Shown one piece after another: positions 52,827 through 64,000 of a DNA stretch of 64,000 nt. Origin of the DNA: Niveibacterium microcysteis (GTDB lineage: Bacteria > Pseudomonadota > Gammaproteobacteria > Burkholderiales > Rhodocyclaceae); assembly GCF_017161445.1 (NCBI RefSeq), contig NZ_CP071060.1:3348001-3412000 (forward strand), written 5' to 3'. Position numbers and translations under genes: made by a program. How positions within the stretch are numbered: position 1 is the stretch's first letter; every line of letters starts with the position of its first letter. Below the pieces are notes generated by a model, which saw only the letters and a program-made list of their open reading frames with translations, made no database searches and was not told where the DNA came from.

Positions 52827-53138
52827 ATGTACGCGGTCGTAAAAACCGGGGGCAAGCAGTATCGTGTGTCCGCCGGCCAAAAGATCAAGGTAGAACAGAT
52901 ACCTGCGGACGTTGGCGCTGAGATCACCCTGGACCAGGTTCTGGCCGTGGGTGAAGGCGAGTCGGTCAAGATCGGCACGCCTGTGGTTGCTGGTGCTGCC
53001 GTGAAGGCCACCGTGATCGCTCAAGGCCGTCACGACAAGGTCACGATTTTCAAGATGCGCCGTCGCAAGCACTACCAGAAGCACCAGGGGCATCGTCAGA
53101 ACTACACCGAGCTTCGCATCGAAGCGATCTCGGCCTGA
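52827..53138 (+). CDS. rplU: 50S ribosomal protein L21
   Basis: 103 residues, the standard length, from [19 protein letters not shown]. The L21 core [17 protein letters not shown] and the C-terminal [21 protein letters not shown] are present. It binds 23S rRNA. A preceding in-frame TTG at 52803 is ignored. Followed 18 bp later by rpmA. Confidence 0.98.
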   Translation: MYAVVKTGGKQYRVSAGQKIKVEQIPADVGAEITLDQVLAVGEGESVKIGTPVVAGAAVKATVIAQGRHDKVTIFKMRRRKHYQKHQGHRQNYTELRIEAISA

Positions 53139-53156
53139 TAACGGGGAGTCACGCAC

Positions 53157-53420
53157 ATGGCACACAAAAAAGCCGGCGGCAGTTCACGTAACGGCCGCGA
53201 CTCAGAATCGAAACGCCTCGGCGTCAAGCGCTACGGCGGTCAATTCGTGCTGGCTGGCAACATCCTCGTTCGTCAGCGCGGTACCGAATACCACCCGGGC
53301 GACAACGTCGGCATCGGCAAGGATCACACCCTCTTCGCGAAGATCGACGGCGTCGTTCAGTTCGTGATCAAGGGCGCGAGCCGCCGCCGCACCATCACCG
53401 TGGTGCCCGCCCAGCAGTAA
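53157..53420 (+). CDS. rpmA: 50S ribosomal protein L27
   Basis: 87 residues, beginning [22 protein letters not shown], the unmistakable L27 N-terminus that reaches the peptidyl-transferase centre. The body [23 protein letters not shown] is typical. Terminator 19 bp downstream. Confidence 0.98.
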   Translation: MAHKKAGGSSRNGRDSESKRLGVKRYGGQFVLAGNILVRQRGTEYHPGDNVGIGKDHTLFAKIDGVVQFVIKGASRRRTITVVPAQQ

Positions 53421-53438
53421 TCATCGCTGTCGGGAAGC

Positions 53439-53468
53439 AAAAGCCCTATCCGCGTGATAGGGCTTTTT
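53439..53468 (+). terminator. terminator after rpmA
   Basis: Stem AAAAGCCCTATC / GATAGGGCTTTT (12 bp) with a CGCGT loop and a T run, between rpmA and obgE. Confidence 0.9.
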
Positions 53469-53477
53469 CATTTCTGA

Positions 53478-54698
<1,221 letters not shown>

Positions 54699-54701
54699 GC
54701 G

Positions 54702-55817
54702 ATGCGCGAGCAGATCCGCGAAGCCCGCCGGCTGGTTGTGAAAGTCGGCAGCGCACTGGTGACCGACAACGGGCGCGGGCTCGCGCTCGCCGCCCTTGAA
54801 GACTGGGCGCGCCAAATCGCGGCGCTGCGTCGCGAAGGTCGACAGATCGTGCTGGTCTCTTCCGGCGCGATTGCAGCCGGCATGCAACGCCTGGGCTGGA
54901 CGACCCGCCCGCACGAGACGCACGCACTGCAAGCGGCTGCCGCGGTGGGGCAAATGGGCCTCGCGCAAGCCTACGAGGGCATCTTTTCAGCCCATGGCCT
55001 GAAAACCGCCCAAGTGCTGCTGACGCACGAAGATCTCGCCGATCGCACCCGCTACCTCAATGCACGTTCGACCCTGCTGACGCTGCTGGATCTCGGCGTG
55101 ATTCCGATCATCAACGAGAACGACACAGTCGTCACTGACGAGATCAAGTTCGGCGACAACGACACCCTCGGCGCCCTGGTCGCCAATCTGATCGAAGCCG
55201 ACGCGCTGATCATCCTGACCGACCAGCAAGGCCTCTACACCGCCGACCCACGTAAAGACCCGGATGCCACGCTGGTGGCCGAAGCACGCGCCGAAGACAC
55301 GTCGCTCGAAGCGATGGCTGGCGGTGCCGGCACCGGTATCTCGCGCGGCGGCATGATCACCAAGATTCGCGCTGCGCAGCGCGGTGCACGCAGCGGTACG
55401 CACACCTGCATCGCCAGCGGCCGCGAGGCCGACGCGCTGCTGCGACTCGCCAAAGGTGAATCGCTGGGGACACTGCTCTACGCATCCAGCTCGCCGCTGG
55501 CGGCCCGCAAACAGTGGCTGGCGGATCATCTTCAGCTCGCCGGCACGCTTCATCTCGACGCGGGTGCGGTGCGCGCGCTCGAAACCGGTCGTAGCCTGCT
55601 TCCGGTCGGCGTGGTTTCGGTCGAAGGTGAATTTGGCCGCGGCGCCGTAGTCGCCTGCGTGGGGCCCGATGGCCGCGCGCTGGCACGCGGACTGACGAAC
55701 TACGCCAGCCGTGAGGCAAACCGTATTGCGCGCCACGCCAGCCATGAAATCGAGAGCATTCTCGGTTATGTCGACGAACCAGAGCTGATCCACCGCGACA
55801 ATCTCGTACTGCTCTGA
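54702..55817 (+). CDS. proB: glutamate 5-kinase
   Basis: 371 residues. Phosphorylates glutamate in proline synthesis. The kinase domain opens [16 protein letters not shown] and includes [38 protein letters not shown] and [21 protein letters not shown] domain follows from about residue 275 ([22 protein letters not shown]). Overlaps the obgE transcript, a common betaproteobacterial order. Confidence 0.97.
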   Translation: MREQIREARRLVVKVGSALVTDNGRGLALAALEDWARQIAALRREGRQIVLVSSGAIAAGMQRLGWTTRPHETHALQAAAAVGQMGLAQAYEGIFSAHGLKTAQVLLTHEDLADRTRYLNARSTLLTLLDLGVIPIINENDTVVTDEIKFGDNDTLGALVANLIEADALIILTDQQGLYTADPRKDPDATLVAEARAEDTSLEAMAGGAGTGISRGGMITKIRAAQRGARSGTHTCIASGREADALLRLAKGESLGTLLYASSSPLAARKQWLADHLQLAGTLHLDAGAVRALETGRSLLPVGVVSVEGEFGRGAVVACVGPDGRALARGLTNYASREANRIARHASHEIESILGYVDEPELIHRDNLVLL

Positions 55818-55944
55818 GCGCCCGCTTTCACGCGGGTTTCCGCGACATAGCGGCGGCCGATGCGTCAATCATGAAATTCGATTGTCGCCCCTAGCGCATT
55901 GCCGCTAGAGTCCCCGGTCCTTCAGCAGCACCGGAGATTCAAAC

Positions 55945-57276
55945 GTGACACAGGCTGACGCAACACCGCGCCATCGCATCATCATCGTCGGCGGCGGCGC
56001 AGGCGGGCTCGAGCTGGCAGTCAAACTCGGCGACTGTCTCGGCAAGCCCGGCAAGGCAGACATCACCCTCGTCGACCGCGGCCGCACGCACGTCTGGAAA
56101 CCACTGCTGCATCAGGTTGCGGCAGGCACGCTCGACAGCCATGCAGACGAGATCGAATACCTTGCGCTCGGTCGGCGTCACCACTTCCGTTTTCGGCAGG
56201 GTGAATTCACCGGGCTCGATCGAGCCAGCAAGCAGATCCGTTTGGCGCCCGTACGCTCGCTTGAAGGCGAGATTCTGCTACCGGAGTCGAGCCTGCCCTA
56301 CGACACGCTCGTGTTCGCGCTGGGCAGCCAGACCAACGACTTCGGCACGCCGGGCGCGCGCGAGCACAGCATCATGCTGGACTCACCCGCCGCCGCGCTG
56401 CACTTCCACCGCAAACTGATCGACGCCTCGATCCGCGCGCAGGCAGGCGGCCCGGCCGCGGGTCAAGGCCGCTTCACCGTGGCGATCATCGGCGGCGGCG
56501 CGACGGGCGTGGAGCTCGCCGCCGAACTGCATATGACCGCCCGCATCATGGCGAGCTTCGGGCTGGAGAACCTGCATCCGGAACGCGATCTGAAGATCTC
56601 GATCGTCGACGCCGCGCCACGCGTCCTGCCGCTGCTGCCCGAGCGCGTGTCGTCGGCCGTGTCGCGAGAGCTGCGCAAGCTCGACATCGATCTGCACACG
56701 AACGAAAAGGTTGTCGAAGTCAGCGCCGAAGGCGTGCGGATGGGCAGCGGCAAGTTCATCCCGAGTGGCCTGACGGTGTGGGCCGCGGGCATCAAGGCGC
56801 CGGATTTTCTGCGCGACATCGACGGGCTTGAAACCAACCGGATCAACCAGCTGGTGGTCGATCGCACCTTGCGCAGCACGCGCGACCCGTCGATCTACGC
56901 GATGGGCGATTGCGCTGCATGCCCGATGGACGATAGCGGCAAGGCGATGGTGCCGCCGCGCGCCCAGGCGGCACATCAGCAAGCGCTGCTGCTCGCCAAG
57001 ACCATTCCGCGGGTGCTGGCCGGCAAGCCAGGCCTGCCCTTCCGCTACCACGACCATGGTTCGCTGGTTTCGCTTGGTGAATACAGCACGGTGGGGAGCC
57101 TGATGGGGCGCGTGGCCAGCGGCGGCGTGTTCATCGAGGGCATGTTCGCCAAGTGGATGTACTGGTCGCTCTACAAGAAGCATCAGGTTGCGATCAACGG
57201 CATGTTTCGCACCTGGCTGGCAACCTGGGTCGAGGCCATCGACCGTATGCGCAATCCGCGCATCAAACTGCACTGA
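55945..57276 (+). CDS. ndh: type II NADH dehydrogenase (NDH-2)
   Basis: 443 residues from GTG 55945. Two Rossmann motifs: RIIIVGGGAGGLELAVKLG binds FAD near the N-terminus, and VAIIGGGATGVELAAEL binds NADH. YAMGDCAACP is the FAD pyrophosphate motif. The C-terminus (FAKWMYWSLYKKHQVAINGMF) is the amphipathic membrane anchor of NDH-2. It passes electrons from NADH to quinone without pumping protons. Confidence 0.93.
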   Translation: MTQADATPRHRIIIVGGGAGGLELAVKLGDCLGKPGKADITLVDRGRTHVWKPLLHQVAAGTLDSHADEIEYLALGRRHHFRFRQGEFTGLDRASKQIRLAPVRSLEGEILLPESSLPYDTLVFALGSQTNDFGTPGAREHSIMLDSPAAALHFHRKLIDASIRAQAGGPAAGQGRFTVAIIGGGATGVELAAELHMTARIMASFGLENLHPERDLKISIVDAAPRVLPLLPERVSSAVSRELRKLDIDLHTNEKVVEVSAEGVRMGSGKFIPSGLTVWAAGIKAPDFLRDIDGLETNRINQLVVDRTLRSTRDPSIYAMGDCAACPMDDSGKAMVPPRAQAAHQQALLLAKTIPRVLAGKPGLPFRYHDHGSLVSLGEYSTVGSLMGRVASGGVFIEGMFAKWMYWSLYKKHQVAINGMFRTWLATWVEAIDRMRNPRIKLH

Positions 57277-57312
57277 ACGCTGCGTGTTGGCTACACGGCC
57301 GACACCGCGCTC

Positions 57313-57343
57313 AAAAAAAACGGCCCGCAAAAGCGGGCCGTTT
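57313..57343 (-). terminator. terminator of the rpsF-priB-rpsR-rplI operon
   Basis: Stem AAACGGCCCGC / GCGGGCCGTTT with a 4-nt loop; on the minus strand a run of eight T follows. It may also stop ndh readthrough from the other side. Confidence 0.9.
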
Positions 57344-57365
57344 CACATGCAGCAGCGGGTTCGGC

Positions 57366-57815
57366 TTAGTTCTCGCCGAGCACCGACACCGTCACGTTGA
57401 CCAGCACATCGGTGTGCAGCGCGACTTGCAGCGCGTTGTCGCCGATAGCCTTGATCGGGCCGAGCGGCATGCGAACCGCAGCCTTCTCAACCGAGAAGCC
57501 TTGCGCGTTGAGCGCTTCGGCGACGTCGGCATTGGTGACGGAGCCGAACAGACGGCCATCGACACCAGCCTTGCGAACGATCTGAACGGTGGTGCCGTCC
57601 AGCTTGCCGGCCAGTTCCTGAGCAGCAGCCAGCTTCTCGGCAGCAACGCGCTCAAGTTCAGCGCGCTTGGCTTCGAAGGCAGCCAGGTTGTCAGCGGTAG
57701 CGCGCTTGGCCTTGCCGTTCGGGATCAGGAAGTTACGGGCGTAACCGTCCTTGACCTTGACGACATCGCCGAGGTTGCCGAGGTTGATGACCTTTTCGAG
57801 CAGAATGATTTGCAT
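57366..57815 (-). CDS. rplI: 50S ribosomal protein L9
   Basis: 149 residues, the usual length. [36 protein letters not shown] is the conserved N-domain (shown in part: [18 protein letters not shown]). The long linker helix and a C-terminal RNA-binding domain follow. Last gene of the rpsF operon, 21 bp after rpsR. Confidence 0.98.
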   Translation of the reverse strand: MQIILLEKVINLGNLGDVVKVKDGYARNFLIPNGKAKRATADNLAAFEAKRAELERVAAEKLAAAQELAGKLDGTTVQIVRKAGVDGRLFGSVTNADVAEALNAQGFSVEKAAVRMPLGPIKAIGDNALQVALHTDVLVNVTVSVLGEN

Positions 57816-57836
57816 GGTGATTCCTCTTCGACCCGA

Positions 57837-58112
57837 TTAGTCGTGCAGGTCGCAGAACGGCAGCAGGGCCAGGAAGCGGGCGCGCTTGATAGCAGCCTGC
57901 AGCTGACGCTGATAGCCGGCCTTGGTGCCGGTGATACGGGCCGGCATGATCTTGCCGGTTTCGGTCACGAATTCCTTGAGGACGTCGACGTCCTTGTAGT
58001 CGATCAGCTCGACTTTTTCAGCCGTAAAACGGCAGAACTTGCGACGCTTGAAGAGCCCGCCGCGGCGGTTGCCGCCCTTCTTGTCATCTTTTTTCTTCGG
58101 TCTGAAAGCCAT
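57837..58112 (-). CDS. rpsR: 30S ribosomal protein S18
   Basis: 91 residues. The core [19 protein letters not shown] and [26 protein letters not shown] is S18. The N-terminus ([17 protein letters not shown]) is basic. Two bp after priB. Confidence 0.98.
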   Translation of the reverse strand: MAFRPKKKDDKKGGNRRGGLFKRRKFCRFTAEKVELIDYKDVDVLKEFVTETGKIMPARITGTKAGYQRQLQAAIKRARFLALLPFCDLHD

Positions 58113-58114
58113 TT

Positions 58115-58417
58115 TCAGTTCCCTTCCAAAATTTCGATCGTATTCACATGCATCACCAGACCCTTGTGCCGCGCGCTACGCGCTGCGAGAAATCCGGTGA
58201 GCGTCACCTTGTCACCCGGGCGGCGAGCCTGCGCGGACAGCGCGGCATCACCCAAGGCCAGGACGGAAACCTCGCACCGCACTTCCCGCTCGATCCCGGC
58301 TTCGATCTGCCGTGAGACATGTTCGAGGCTGAATTCGAGGACCGGCATTCCTGCCGGCGTTCTGCGGAGTACGCCGCATTCGGCGATCACTCCATCCAGA
58401 ACCAGTGCGTTACGCAT
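58115..58417 (-). CDS. priB: primosomal replication protein N (PriB)
   Basis: About 100 residues, a single-stranded DNA-binding OB fold like SSB ([50 protein letters not shown]). It helps restart stalled replication with PriA. The start is ATG 58417; a GTG at 58420 is equally possible. A possible Shine-Dalgarno lies unusually close (GGAGG then 2 nt). Standard position between rpsF and rpsR. Confidence 0.93.
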   Translation of the reverse strand: MRNALVLDGVIAECGVLRRTPAGMPVLEFSLEHVSRQIEAGIEREVRCEVSVLALGDAALSAQARRPGDKVTLTGFLAARSARHKGLVMHVNTIEILEGN

Positions 58418-58446
58418 CACCTCCGGTGGCCCGGGAGTCAGGCGAC

Positions 58447-58824
58447 TCAGGCTTCGGCGGTCTTGGCTTCGTCGGCAGCAGGTGCCGGGGTCAGCGACTT
58501 GGCCTTCTCTTCCTTCATCATCGGAGACGGCGCAGTGACGGCCTTCTTCATCTTGATGGTGAGGTGGCGCAGGACGGCGTCGTTGAACTTGAACGCGTGT
58601 TCGAGTTCGGTGAGCGCTTCCTGATCCGTCTCGATGTTCATCAGGACGTAGTGAGCCTTGTGAACCTTCTGGATCGGGTAAGCCAGCTGACGACGACCCC
58701 AGTCTTCAAGACGATGGATCTGGCCGCCACGCTGGGTCACGAGCGCCTTGTAGCGCTCGATCATCGCCGGCACCTGTTCGGACTGGTCCGGGTGGACGAT
58801 GAAGACAACTTCGTAATGTCGCAT
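58447..58824 (-). CDS. rpsF: 30S ribosomal protein S6
   Basis: 125 residues from [18 protein letters not shown], which is the S6 start; the longer frame to 58884 is rejected. AAGGAGC lies 6 nt upstream. The body ([25 protein letters not shown]) is typical. The C-terminal tail is Ala-Glu rich. First gene of the operon. Confidence 0.98.
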   Translation of the reverse strand: MRHYEVVFIVHPDQSEQVPAMIERYKALVTQRGGQIHRLEDWGRRQLAYPIQKVHKAHYVLMNIETDQEALTELEHAFKFNDAVLRHLTIKMKKAVTAPSPMMKEEKAKSLTPAPAADEAKTAEA

Positions 58825-58895
58825 GGATGCTCCTTGCGGTTTGCGTGAATCACAGCCCCCCGGCATGCGAAACCGGTGGAGCAAGGGAACCCGCG

Positions 58896-58924
58896 ATTTT
58901 ATACAAGCCCATGTATTTATTCAA
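58896..58924 (-). promoter_or_regulatory. probable promoter of the rpsF operon
   Basis: On the minus strand TTGAAT (58924-58919) and TAAAAT (58901-58896) are 17 nt apart, about 70 bp upstream of the rpsF ATG. TATAAA overlaps the -10. Confidence 0.65.
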
Positions 58925-58967
58925 GTTGACGCCAGCGGCGCCAGAATGGCGGCAGGAGACGATATGC

Positions 58968-58985
58968 ATTGCAAGATTTCGCAAT
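58968..58985. promoter_or_regulatory. inverted repeat ATTGC-N8-GCAAT upstream of metY
   Basis: Perfect 5-nt arms with 8 nt between them, about 60 bp upstream of the metY ATG and 21 bp before a TATACT (59007-59012) that could be its -10. It resembles a LysR-type or repressor operator, but the regulator is not known. Confidence 0.35.
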
Positions 58986-59047
58986 AGCCGCCGCGGGCGC
59001 CGCCTCTATACTCGTGCGCTTGTTTTTGTGACCCGGAGACCAAACAG

Positions 59048-60319
59048 ATGAAGCTCGAAACGCTTGCGGTACATGCCGGCTACTCGCCCGACCCGACCAC
59101 GCGCGCAGTCGCGGTGCCGCTCTACCAGACGGTGGCCTACGCCTTCGACGACACCCAGCATGGCGCCGATCTGTTTGACCTGAAGGTGCCGGGCAACATC
59201 TACACGCGGATCATGAACCCGACTCAGGATGTGCTGGAGAAGCGCGTGGCCGCGCTCGAAGGCGGCATCGCCGCGCTGGCACTGGCTTCCGGCCAGGCGG
59301 CGATCACCTACGCGATCCAGACGATCGCGGAGGCCGGCGACAACATCGTGTCAGCCGCCACGCTCTACGGTGGCACCTACAACCTGTTCGCCCATACGCT
59401 GCCGCAGTACGGCATCAACGTACGCTTTGCCGACTACCGTGACCCGGCGAGCTTTGAAGCATTGATCGATGAGCGGACCAAGGCGGTCTATGTTGAATCG
59501 ATCGGCAACCCGCTCGGCAACATCACCGACATCGAAGCCATCGCTGCCATCGCGCACCGCCACGGGGTGCCGCTGATCGTCGACAACACCGTGCCGTCGC
59601 CCTACCTGCTGCGGCCGATCGAGTTCGGCGCGGACATCGTGGTGCACTCCCTGACGAAGTACCTCGGCGGCCATGGCAACTCGATCGGCGGTGCGATCGT
59701 CGACTCGGGCAAGTTCCCGTGGGCGGATCACAAGGCGCGCTTCCGCCGCCTCAACGAGCCGGATGTGTCCTACCACGGCGTGGTCTACACCGAAGCGCTT
59801 GGCCCGGCGGCGTACATCGGCCGCGCACGCGTGGTGCCGCTGCGAAACATGGGTGCCGCGATCTCCCCCTTCAACGCCTTCATGATCCTGCAGGGCATCG
59901 AAACGCTCGCGCTGCGGATGGATCGCATCACTGCGAACACCCGCAAGATCGCCGAATACCTGAAGGGCCATGCGAAGGTGAAGTGGGTGAATTACGCGGG
60001 GCTTGCCGACCACCGCGACCATGCGCTGGCGCAGAAGTACATGGGCGGCCGCCCGTCCGGCATCCTGACCTTCGGCGTCGAGGGCGGCCTGGAAGGCGGC
60101 GCGCGCTTCCAGGATGCGCTGAAGCTATTCACCCGCCTGGTTAACATCGGCGACGCGAAGTCGCTTGCCTGCCACCCGGCCTCCACCACGCACCGCCAAC
60201 TCTCGCCGGCGGAACTTGAGAAAGCGGGCGTAACGCTGGATACGGTACGCCTCTCGATCGGTATCGAGCATATCGACGACCTGATCGCCGATCTGGAGCA
60301 AGCGCTCGCCGCAGCCTGA
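59048..60319 (+). CDS. metY: O-acetylhomoserine sulfhydrylase (MetY-type)
   Basis: 423 residues, PLP-dependent Cys/Met metabolism family. The PLP lysine is in VVHSLTKYLGGHGNSIGG, with LASGQAAITYAIQTI and LIVDNTVPSPYLLRP before it. It makes homocysteine from O-acetylhomoserine and sulfide. The length (about 425) and N-terminus LETLAVHAGYSPDPTTRAVAVPLYQT fit MetY rather than MetZ/MetB. An inverted repeat lies upstream. Confidence 0.94.
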   Translation: MKLETLAVHAGYSPDPTTRAVAVPLYQTVAYAFDDTQHGADLFDLKVPGNIYTRIMNPTQDVLEKRVAALEGGIAALALASGQAAITYAIQTIAEAGDNIVSAATLYGGTYNLFAHTLPQYGINVRFADYRDPASFEALIDERTKAVYVESIGNPLGNITDIEAIAAIAHRHGVPLIVDNTVPSPYLLRPIEFGADIVVHSLTKYLGGHGNSIGGAIVDSGKFPWADHKARFRRLNEPDVSYHGVVYTEALGPAAYIGRARVVPLRNMGAAISPFNAFMILQGIETLALRMDRITANTRKIAEYLKGHAKVKWVNYAGLADHRDHALAQKYMGGRPSGILTFGVEGGLEGGARFQDALKLFTRLVNIGDAKSLACHPASTTHRQLSPAELEKAGVTLDTVRLSIGIEHIDDLIADLEQALAAA

Positions 60320-60344
60320 GGTCGGTCGATCACCACAACAAATA

Positions 60345-60368
60345 GGGCACCCTCGGGTGCCCTTTTTT
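60345..60368 (+). terminator. terminator after metY
   Basis: GGGCACCC / GGGTGCCC stem with a very short loop, followed by TTTTTT. Confidence 0.88.
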
Positions 60369-60390
60369 CGTTCTCGGCCAACTGCGGCGA

Positions 60391-60675
60391 TCACAAGGCG
60401 TCGATCGCCTTCGCCATCGCCACATCGCGCGCCGACAAACCGCCTGCGTCGTGTGTCGTCAGCAAGATCTCGACGCGGTTGTAGACGTTGCTCCACTCGG
60501 GATGATGGTCGTGCTTCTCTGCCAGCAGCGCCACGCGATTCATGAATCCCCAGGCCTCGCTGAAGTCCCTGAACTTGAAGTGCTTCACCAGCGCATCACG
60601 GCTGGCGTCGTGCGCCCACCCGTTCAGTGACACCAGCGCTGCACGCTCGGCCTCGGTGAGTTTTGCGATTGCCAT
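60391..60675 (-). CDS. phhB: pterin-4a-carbinolamine dehydratase (PhhB-type)
   Basis: 94 residues. The active-site motif is [29 protein letters not shown], shown in part as [13 protein letters not shown]. The enzyme recycles 4a-hydroxytetrahydrobiopterin after aromatic amino acid hydroxylation; some homologues have a molybdopterin role (DCoH). No hydroxylase gene is in the window. Start [13 protein letters not shown] at 60675. Confidence 0.93.
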   Translation of the reverse strand: MAIAKLTEAERAALVSLNGWAHDASRDALVKHFKFRDFSEAWGFMNRVALLAEKHDHHPEWSNVYNRVEILLTTHDAGGLSARDVAMAKAIDAL

Positions 60676-60683
60676 GGTGCGCC

Positions 60684-61274
60684 TCAGACGATGCTGCATG
60701 CCTGGTCGAAGGCGAAGCGCGGGCTGCGCGCATGCAGCGCACTCGCGTCACCGTAACCGAGGTTGCAGAGGAAGTTGCTCTTGATGGCGGTGCCGGCGAA
60801 GAACTCGACATCGACCATCGCGTTGTTGAAGCCGGACATCGGCCCGCAATCGAGCCCCAAAGCACGGGCGGCAAGAATCAGGTAAGCGCCCTGGAGGCTG
60901 CCATTGCGGAAGGCCGTGGTCTGGATCTTGGCGTCATTGCCCGCGAACCAGGATCTTGCGTCGGTATGCGGAAACAGAAAGTCGAGGCGGTCGTGGAACT
61001 GCAGGTCGTAACCGATGATCGCCGTCACCGGCGCCGCCATCGTCTTTGCGCGGTTCCCGTCGTCAAGCGCTGGGGCGAGACGCGCCTTGGCTTCCGGCGA
61101 GGTCACAAAGACGATGCGTGCCGGCGAACAGTTGGCCGACGTCGGCGCCATCTTCAGCAGATCGTAAAGTCGGTGCAGTAACGCGGGCTCGACTGGCTTG
61201 TTGAGCCATTTGCTGTGCGTGCGTGCGGCGTTGAACAATTGGTCCAGCGCTTCCGCGCCAAGGGCTTGCGTCAT
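60684..61274 (-). CDS. rutE: malonic semialdehyde reductase RutE-like (nitroreductase family)
   Basis: 196 residues from [19 protein letters not shown], the family's usual length. FMN nitroreductase fold: [58 protein letters not shown]. RutE reduces malonic semialdehyde to 3-hydroxypropionate in pyrimidine breakdown. No other rut genes are here, so it may act more generally. 8 bp upstream of phhB. Confidence 0.88.
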   Translation of the reverse strand: MTQALGAEALDQLFNAARTHSKWLNKPVEPALLHRLYDLLKMAPTSANCSPARIVFVTSPEAKARLAPALDDGNRAKTMAAPVTAIIGYDLQFHDRLDFLFPHTDARSWFAGNDAKIQTTAFRNGSLQGAYLILAARALGLDCGPMSGFNNAMVDVEFFAGTAIKSNFLCNLGYGDASALHARSPRFAFDQACSIV

Positions 61275-61321
61275 GGGTGTGAGTTGCTCCGTCAGCCGAT
61301 AATCGCGCCAGACCGATTGGG

Positions 61322-64000
61322 TCAGCGCAGTGAAAAATCGACGCGACTGGCGCTTGTGGCAGCCTTCGCGTCGCTCTTGTCCTTGTCTTCTCCCACCTTT
61401 GGCGCCAGAACGAACACGCGCTCGACGGGCACCTTCCCGGTTTCGACCAACCAAGCCTTGACCTGGTTCGCACGCTCCTGCGCCAGTGCGCGCACATCGG
61501 CGTCGCCGACGTTGGCAACACTCATCAGCATCCGCTCCATGTCAGCGACGGGAACATCCTTCTGCATCCCCACGACGTTGCGCGGCTTGTTGGGGATCTT
61601 CTCGTCGGCGTAAACACGCTTGAGCAGTGCCGGATATTCGGCCGGGTCGATGCGCACCTCGTCGATGCTGCCGCCCGATTCGCCCGCCTTCGCCATGTCC
61701 TGCAACTTCAGGCTACGAACCTTGCGCTGATAGCTCTCGCGCTTGAGCCCCTCCGCGTCCACCAGCGGATCGGCGCGCCCGATCAACTCAAGGGTAAGCG
61801 CAGGCCGGTCCTTCAAGGTCTTCGCCACGGTATCGAGTCGCTTGGTGCCTTCGGCGTCAATACGGGCCGAACCCGCGGTAAACGGCAGGTTGGAAAAATC
61901 GGCATCCGCACCACCGCCTGCCAGGAAGGAGAACGGCGACGAGACGACCTTGCCGAAGAAGTTGAGGATCATCTTCCAGACGATGCCGCCGACCGAGAAC
62001 TCCGGGTCATCAAGCGTGCCCCCCACGGGCAGATTGACGTCGATTTCGCCGCGGCTGTTCTTCAGCAGATTCACCGCGAAGCGCACCGGTAGCGAGGTTG
62101 CATCCGGGCTCTCGACCTTGTCGCCGAAGGTCAGTTGGTCGAGGAACACATGGTTCTCGGCGCTGAGCTTGCGATCTTCGATGCGGTAGCGCAGATCCAT
62201 CGAGAGCTTGCCCTTCTCGATGCCGTAGCCAACGTACTTGCTCGCATATGCCGACAGGGCCGTGAGCTCATACCCCTTGACCGAGGTCTTCACGTCGAGG
62301 AAGCGGTCGTTACGGAACGGCGCAAGCTGGCCGCTGATTTCGAGCGGCGCCAGCCCATCCACCGCACCCCGCAGATCCAGCGAGGCCACTTTCGCCGGAT
62401 CGGTACCGAGGTTCTCGATACGGCCGGCAACCCCGGAAAGGCGTGCATCGAAATTAGGCCGCACAAAGCGATCGCTGTAGTTGATCGACGCGCCGCTCAA
62501 AACGATGCGGTCGATCCGGATCGGCGGCATCGGCTTCGCGGGTGGCACCGTCGTCGTGCTGGTTGCAGTCGCCGCTTTCTTGGCATCAGTAGGCGGGGGC
62601 GTGGGGGTGTCGTCATCCGAATGACGACGCTGCGTGACTTCGCGCAGATTCAGCTCACCCTCCTTGCTCAGAATCAGCCGGGTCTGCAAATCGCGCAACG
62701 CGATCTCGCCGATGCCGATCGACAATGGCGCCAAGCGCAGATCGATACCGCTGACGGAGAAGTTGCCCCAGCGCACGAAGTCGGCATCGTTGATCAGATC
62801 GAGCGACGAGAAATCCGCCACCGCCACGCGTCCCTTGTAGCTGCCCGCGGGCGCATCGGGCTTACTCAGGTCGAGGCTGAGCGCCCCTTGCGCCGACACC
62901 TTCGCGCGTGTCACGGAGACCTCATAGTCACGCGTCACCTGTGCCACCAGCGGCACGACGTCCAGGCCACTGCCGTCAATCTTCAAGTCGGCGCGCAGCG
63001 GCTGCGGCGACACGCGTCCATCCACCGTCAGTTTCCCCTTCTGGTTCCAGCCCGTTGCCAACTTGAGCTGCGCGTAGCTGCCCGCACGGCTGTCCACGTT
63101 GCTCACGGCCAGCGTCAGTGGCGAGAGGTTCAGGCGCAGCGGGGTCGCGTGCGAGACGTCGTCGTAACGCAGCGTTGCGCCGTTGAGCTTCAGTTCGCCC
63201 AGGGCGTAGGCCCAGTCGGATTCCGCCTTGGCGGTCTTGGGCGGTTCGCTCGCTTTGGCGGCCGGCTTCGTTCCCATCAGGCGCGAGAGATTGAAACGAC
63301 CCTCCTTGTCACGCTGCAAAGCGAATTCAGGTGCGTCGATCGTCGCGGCGCCGAGCTTGATCGTGCGCTGCGGAAGGTCCAAGGTCACCGCACTCAGGGC
63401 GATCTTCGGGGCCTTCAGGAAGGGCGTCTTCTCGCCACGCACGCGCAGCGCAACGTCTGCTGCGCCAAGCTCCGCATCAGTCAGCACGATGCCGACACCG
63501 CTTTCGCCAACCTGAAGATCCAACGGAACATGGCCGCTGAAACGGGCGGCATCGATCACCAATCCAGGCACCGTCGCCGCGACATAGGGCGAGCCCCGCG
63601 CAGGTTGAAACTCAGCGAAGTCCAGCACCCCGGCCAGATGCAGCGGCTTGATCGCAAGCTTCGCATCGAGCCCGATCGATTCACCCGCGTCGCCCTTGGC
63701 AGCAACCTTGAGCGCCGCAGCTTTATCAAGCGCCGAAGACAGCCCCTTCAGTTCGATGTCCAGGGTTTCAACAGCCATCTTCACGGGCGGATCGGTGGTT
63801 ACGTTGGAGATATCGACATGCCCACGATCCAGCGCGATGCGGTCGATCTGCCACTGCCAGCCGCCGCCGGCTTCCGGCTGGGCAGGCGCCGCCGCATCGG
63901 CCGGTGCCGCGTAGGCCAGCAATTCGCGTTGAATCGCCAGTACGGCCTTGACCCGGTTCGTGCGATCGAACTCGACCGCCATGCCGGGTTTGACCAGTTC
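61322..64000 (-). CDS. DUF748 AsmA-like envelope protein, N-terminus beyond right edge
   Basis: At least 892 residues; the frame is still open at the right edge. The visible part is a long beta-strand-rich periplasmic body ([38 protein letters not shown]) and ends with DUF748 hallmarks such as [20 protein letters not shown] and [22 protein letters not shown]-terminal region ([28 protein letters not shown], in part) is OmpA-like in layout. Members are AsmA-superfamily proteins of unknown or lipid-transport function. Compare yhdP at 18819. Confidence 0.88.
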   Translation of the reverse strand, partial: ELVKPGMAVEFDRTNRVKAVLAIQRELLAYAAPADAAAPAQPEAGGGWQWQIDRIALDRGHVDISNVTTDPPVKMAVETLDIELKGLSSALDKAAALKVAAKGDAGESIGLDAKLAIKPLHLAGVLDFAEFQPARGSPYVAATVPGLVIDAARFSGHVPLDLQVGESGVGIVLTDAELGAADVALRVRGEKTPFLKAPKIALSAVTLDLPQRTIKLGAATIDAPEFALQRDKEGRFNLSRLMGTKPAAKASEPPKTAKAESDWAYALGELKLNGATLRYDDVSHATPLRLNLSPLTLAVSNVDSRAGSYAQLKLATGWNQKGKLTVDGRVSPQPLRADLKIDGSGLDVVPLVAQVTRDYEVSVTRAKVSAQGALSLDLSKPDAPAGSYKGRVAVADFSSLDLINDADFVRWGNFSVSGIDLRLAPLSIGIGEIALRDLQTRLILSKEGELNLREVTQRRHSDDDTPTPPPTDAKKAATATSTTTVPPAKPMPPIRIDRIVLSGASINYSDRFVRPNFDARLSGVAGRIENLGTDPAKVASLDLRGAVDGLAPLEISGQLAPFRNDRFLDVKTSVKGYELTALSAYASKYVGYGIEKGKLSMDLRYRIEDRKLSAENHVFLDQLTFGDKVESPDATSLPVRFAVNLLKNSRGEIDVNLPVGGTLDDPEFSVGGIVWKMILNFFGKVVSSPFSFLAGGGADADFSNLPFTAGSARIDAEGTKRLDTVAKTLKDRPALTLELIGRADPLVDAEGLKRESYQRKVRSLKLQDMAKAGESGGSIDEVRIDPAEYPALLKRVYADEKIPNKPRNVVGMQKDVPVADMERMLMSVANVGDADVRALAQERANQVKAWLVETGKVPVERVFVLAPKVGEDKDKSDAKAATSASRVDFSLR

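Noticed and set aside
58825..59047. SAM or other Met-related riboswitch before metY
   Set aside because: The leader has only a short inverted repeat and no room or conserved core for a SAM-type aptamer.

Overview
The window is GC-rich DNA with tightly packed genes. It looks like a betaproteobacterial chromosome, most likely Rhodocyclales (Azoarcus/Thauera/Zoogloea-like). The signs are the gene neighbourhoods (yhdP-nitrilase-tldD divergent from glnE; ispB / rplU-rpmA-obgE-proB; rpsF-priB-rpsR-rplI), a PEP-CTERM sorting signal, and protein sequences of betaproteobacterial type. The genus is inference from memory of families, not from a search.

Layout. 1-25.5 kb is mostly housekeeping: an M16 zinc protease cut by the left edge, TusA, a BepA-like M48 protease, moaC, a CYTH-CHAD triphosphatase coupled to sixA, a DAHP synthase, a radical SAM protein, a lipoprotein hydrolase facing a PEP-CTERM GDSL esterase, the sulfate ABC transporter (sbp-cysTWA), a PilJ-N-domain protein, tldD, a nitrilase-family amidase, yhdP and glnE. 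26.1-51.2 kb is one unidirectional minus-strand locus of 28 protein genes for a polyketide-like pigment. 51.2-51.6 kb is its leader, rich in inverted repeats, followed by tRNA-Pro(CGG). 51.7-64 kb is housekeeping again: ispB, rplU-rpmA, obgE, proB, an NDH-2 dehydrogenase, the rpsF operon, metY, a pterin dehydratase, a RutE-like reductase, and a DUF748 protein cut by the right edge.

The pigment locus has two halves. The promoter-proximal half (36.3-51.2 kb) is collinear with aryl polyene (APE)/xanthomonadin operons: KS chain-length factor, acyltransferase, two ACPs, COG4648 membrane protein, AMP-ligase fused to a dehydratase, glycosyltransferase, LpxL-like acyltransferase, aromatic ammonia lyase, thioesterase, LolA-like carrier, MMPL exporter, DUF3261 lipoprotein, KS, dehydratase, ketoreductase, KS. 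The promoter-distal half (26.1-33.6 kb) matches the dialkylresorcinol (DAR) set: DarA, DarB, a BtrH-like acyltransferase candidate, an ABC transporter, an ACP, a KS and a KS-like partner. Between them lie a SAM-dependent methyltransferase and three tandem paralogues of a small secreted protein family I do not recognise.

Proposed pathway (inference): the ammonia lyase makes an aryl acid starter from tyrosine. The AMP-ligase loads it on an ACP, and the KS/CLF, KR and DH enzymes extend it to an aryl polyene. DarB and DarA make a dialkylresorcinol, and an acyltransferase, perhaps the BtrH-like protein, joins the two as an ester. The LolA/MMPL/lipoprotein set and the ABC transporter place it in the outer membrane. 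Such APE-DAR hybrids are known as flexirubins in Bacteroidetes and, as I recall, as arcuflavin in Azoarcus sp. BH72. The pathway type is therefore described, but several parts here (the secreted triplet, a 133-aa orphan, the leader repeats, the KS-like partners) look uncharacterised.
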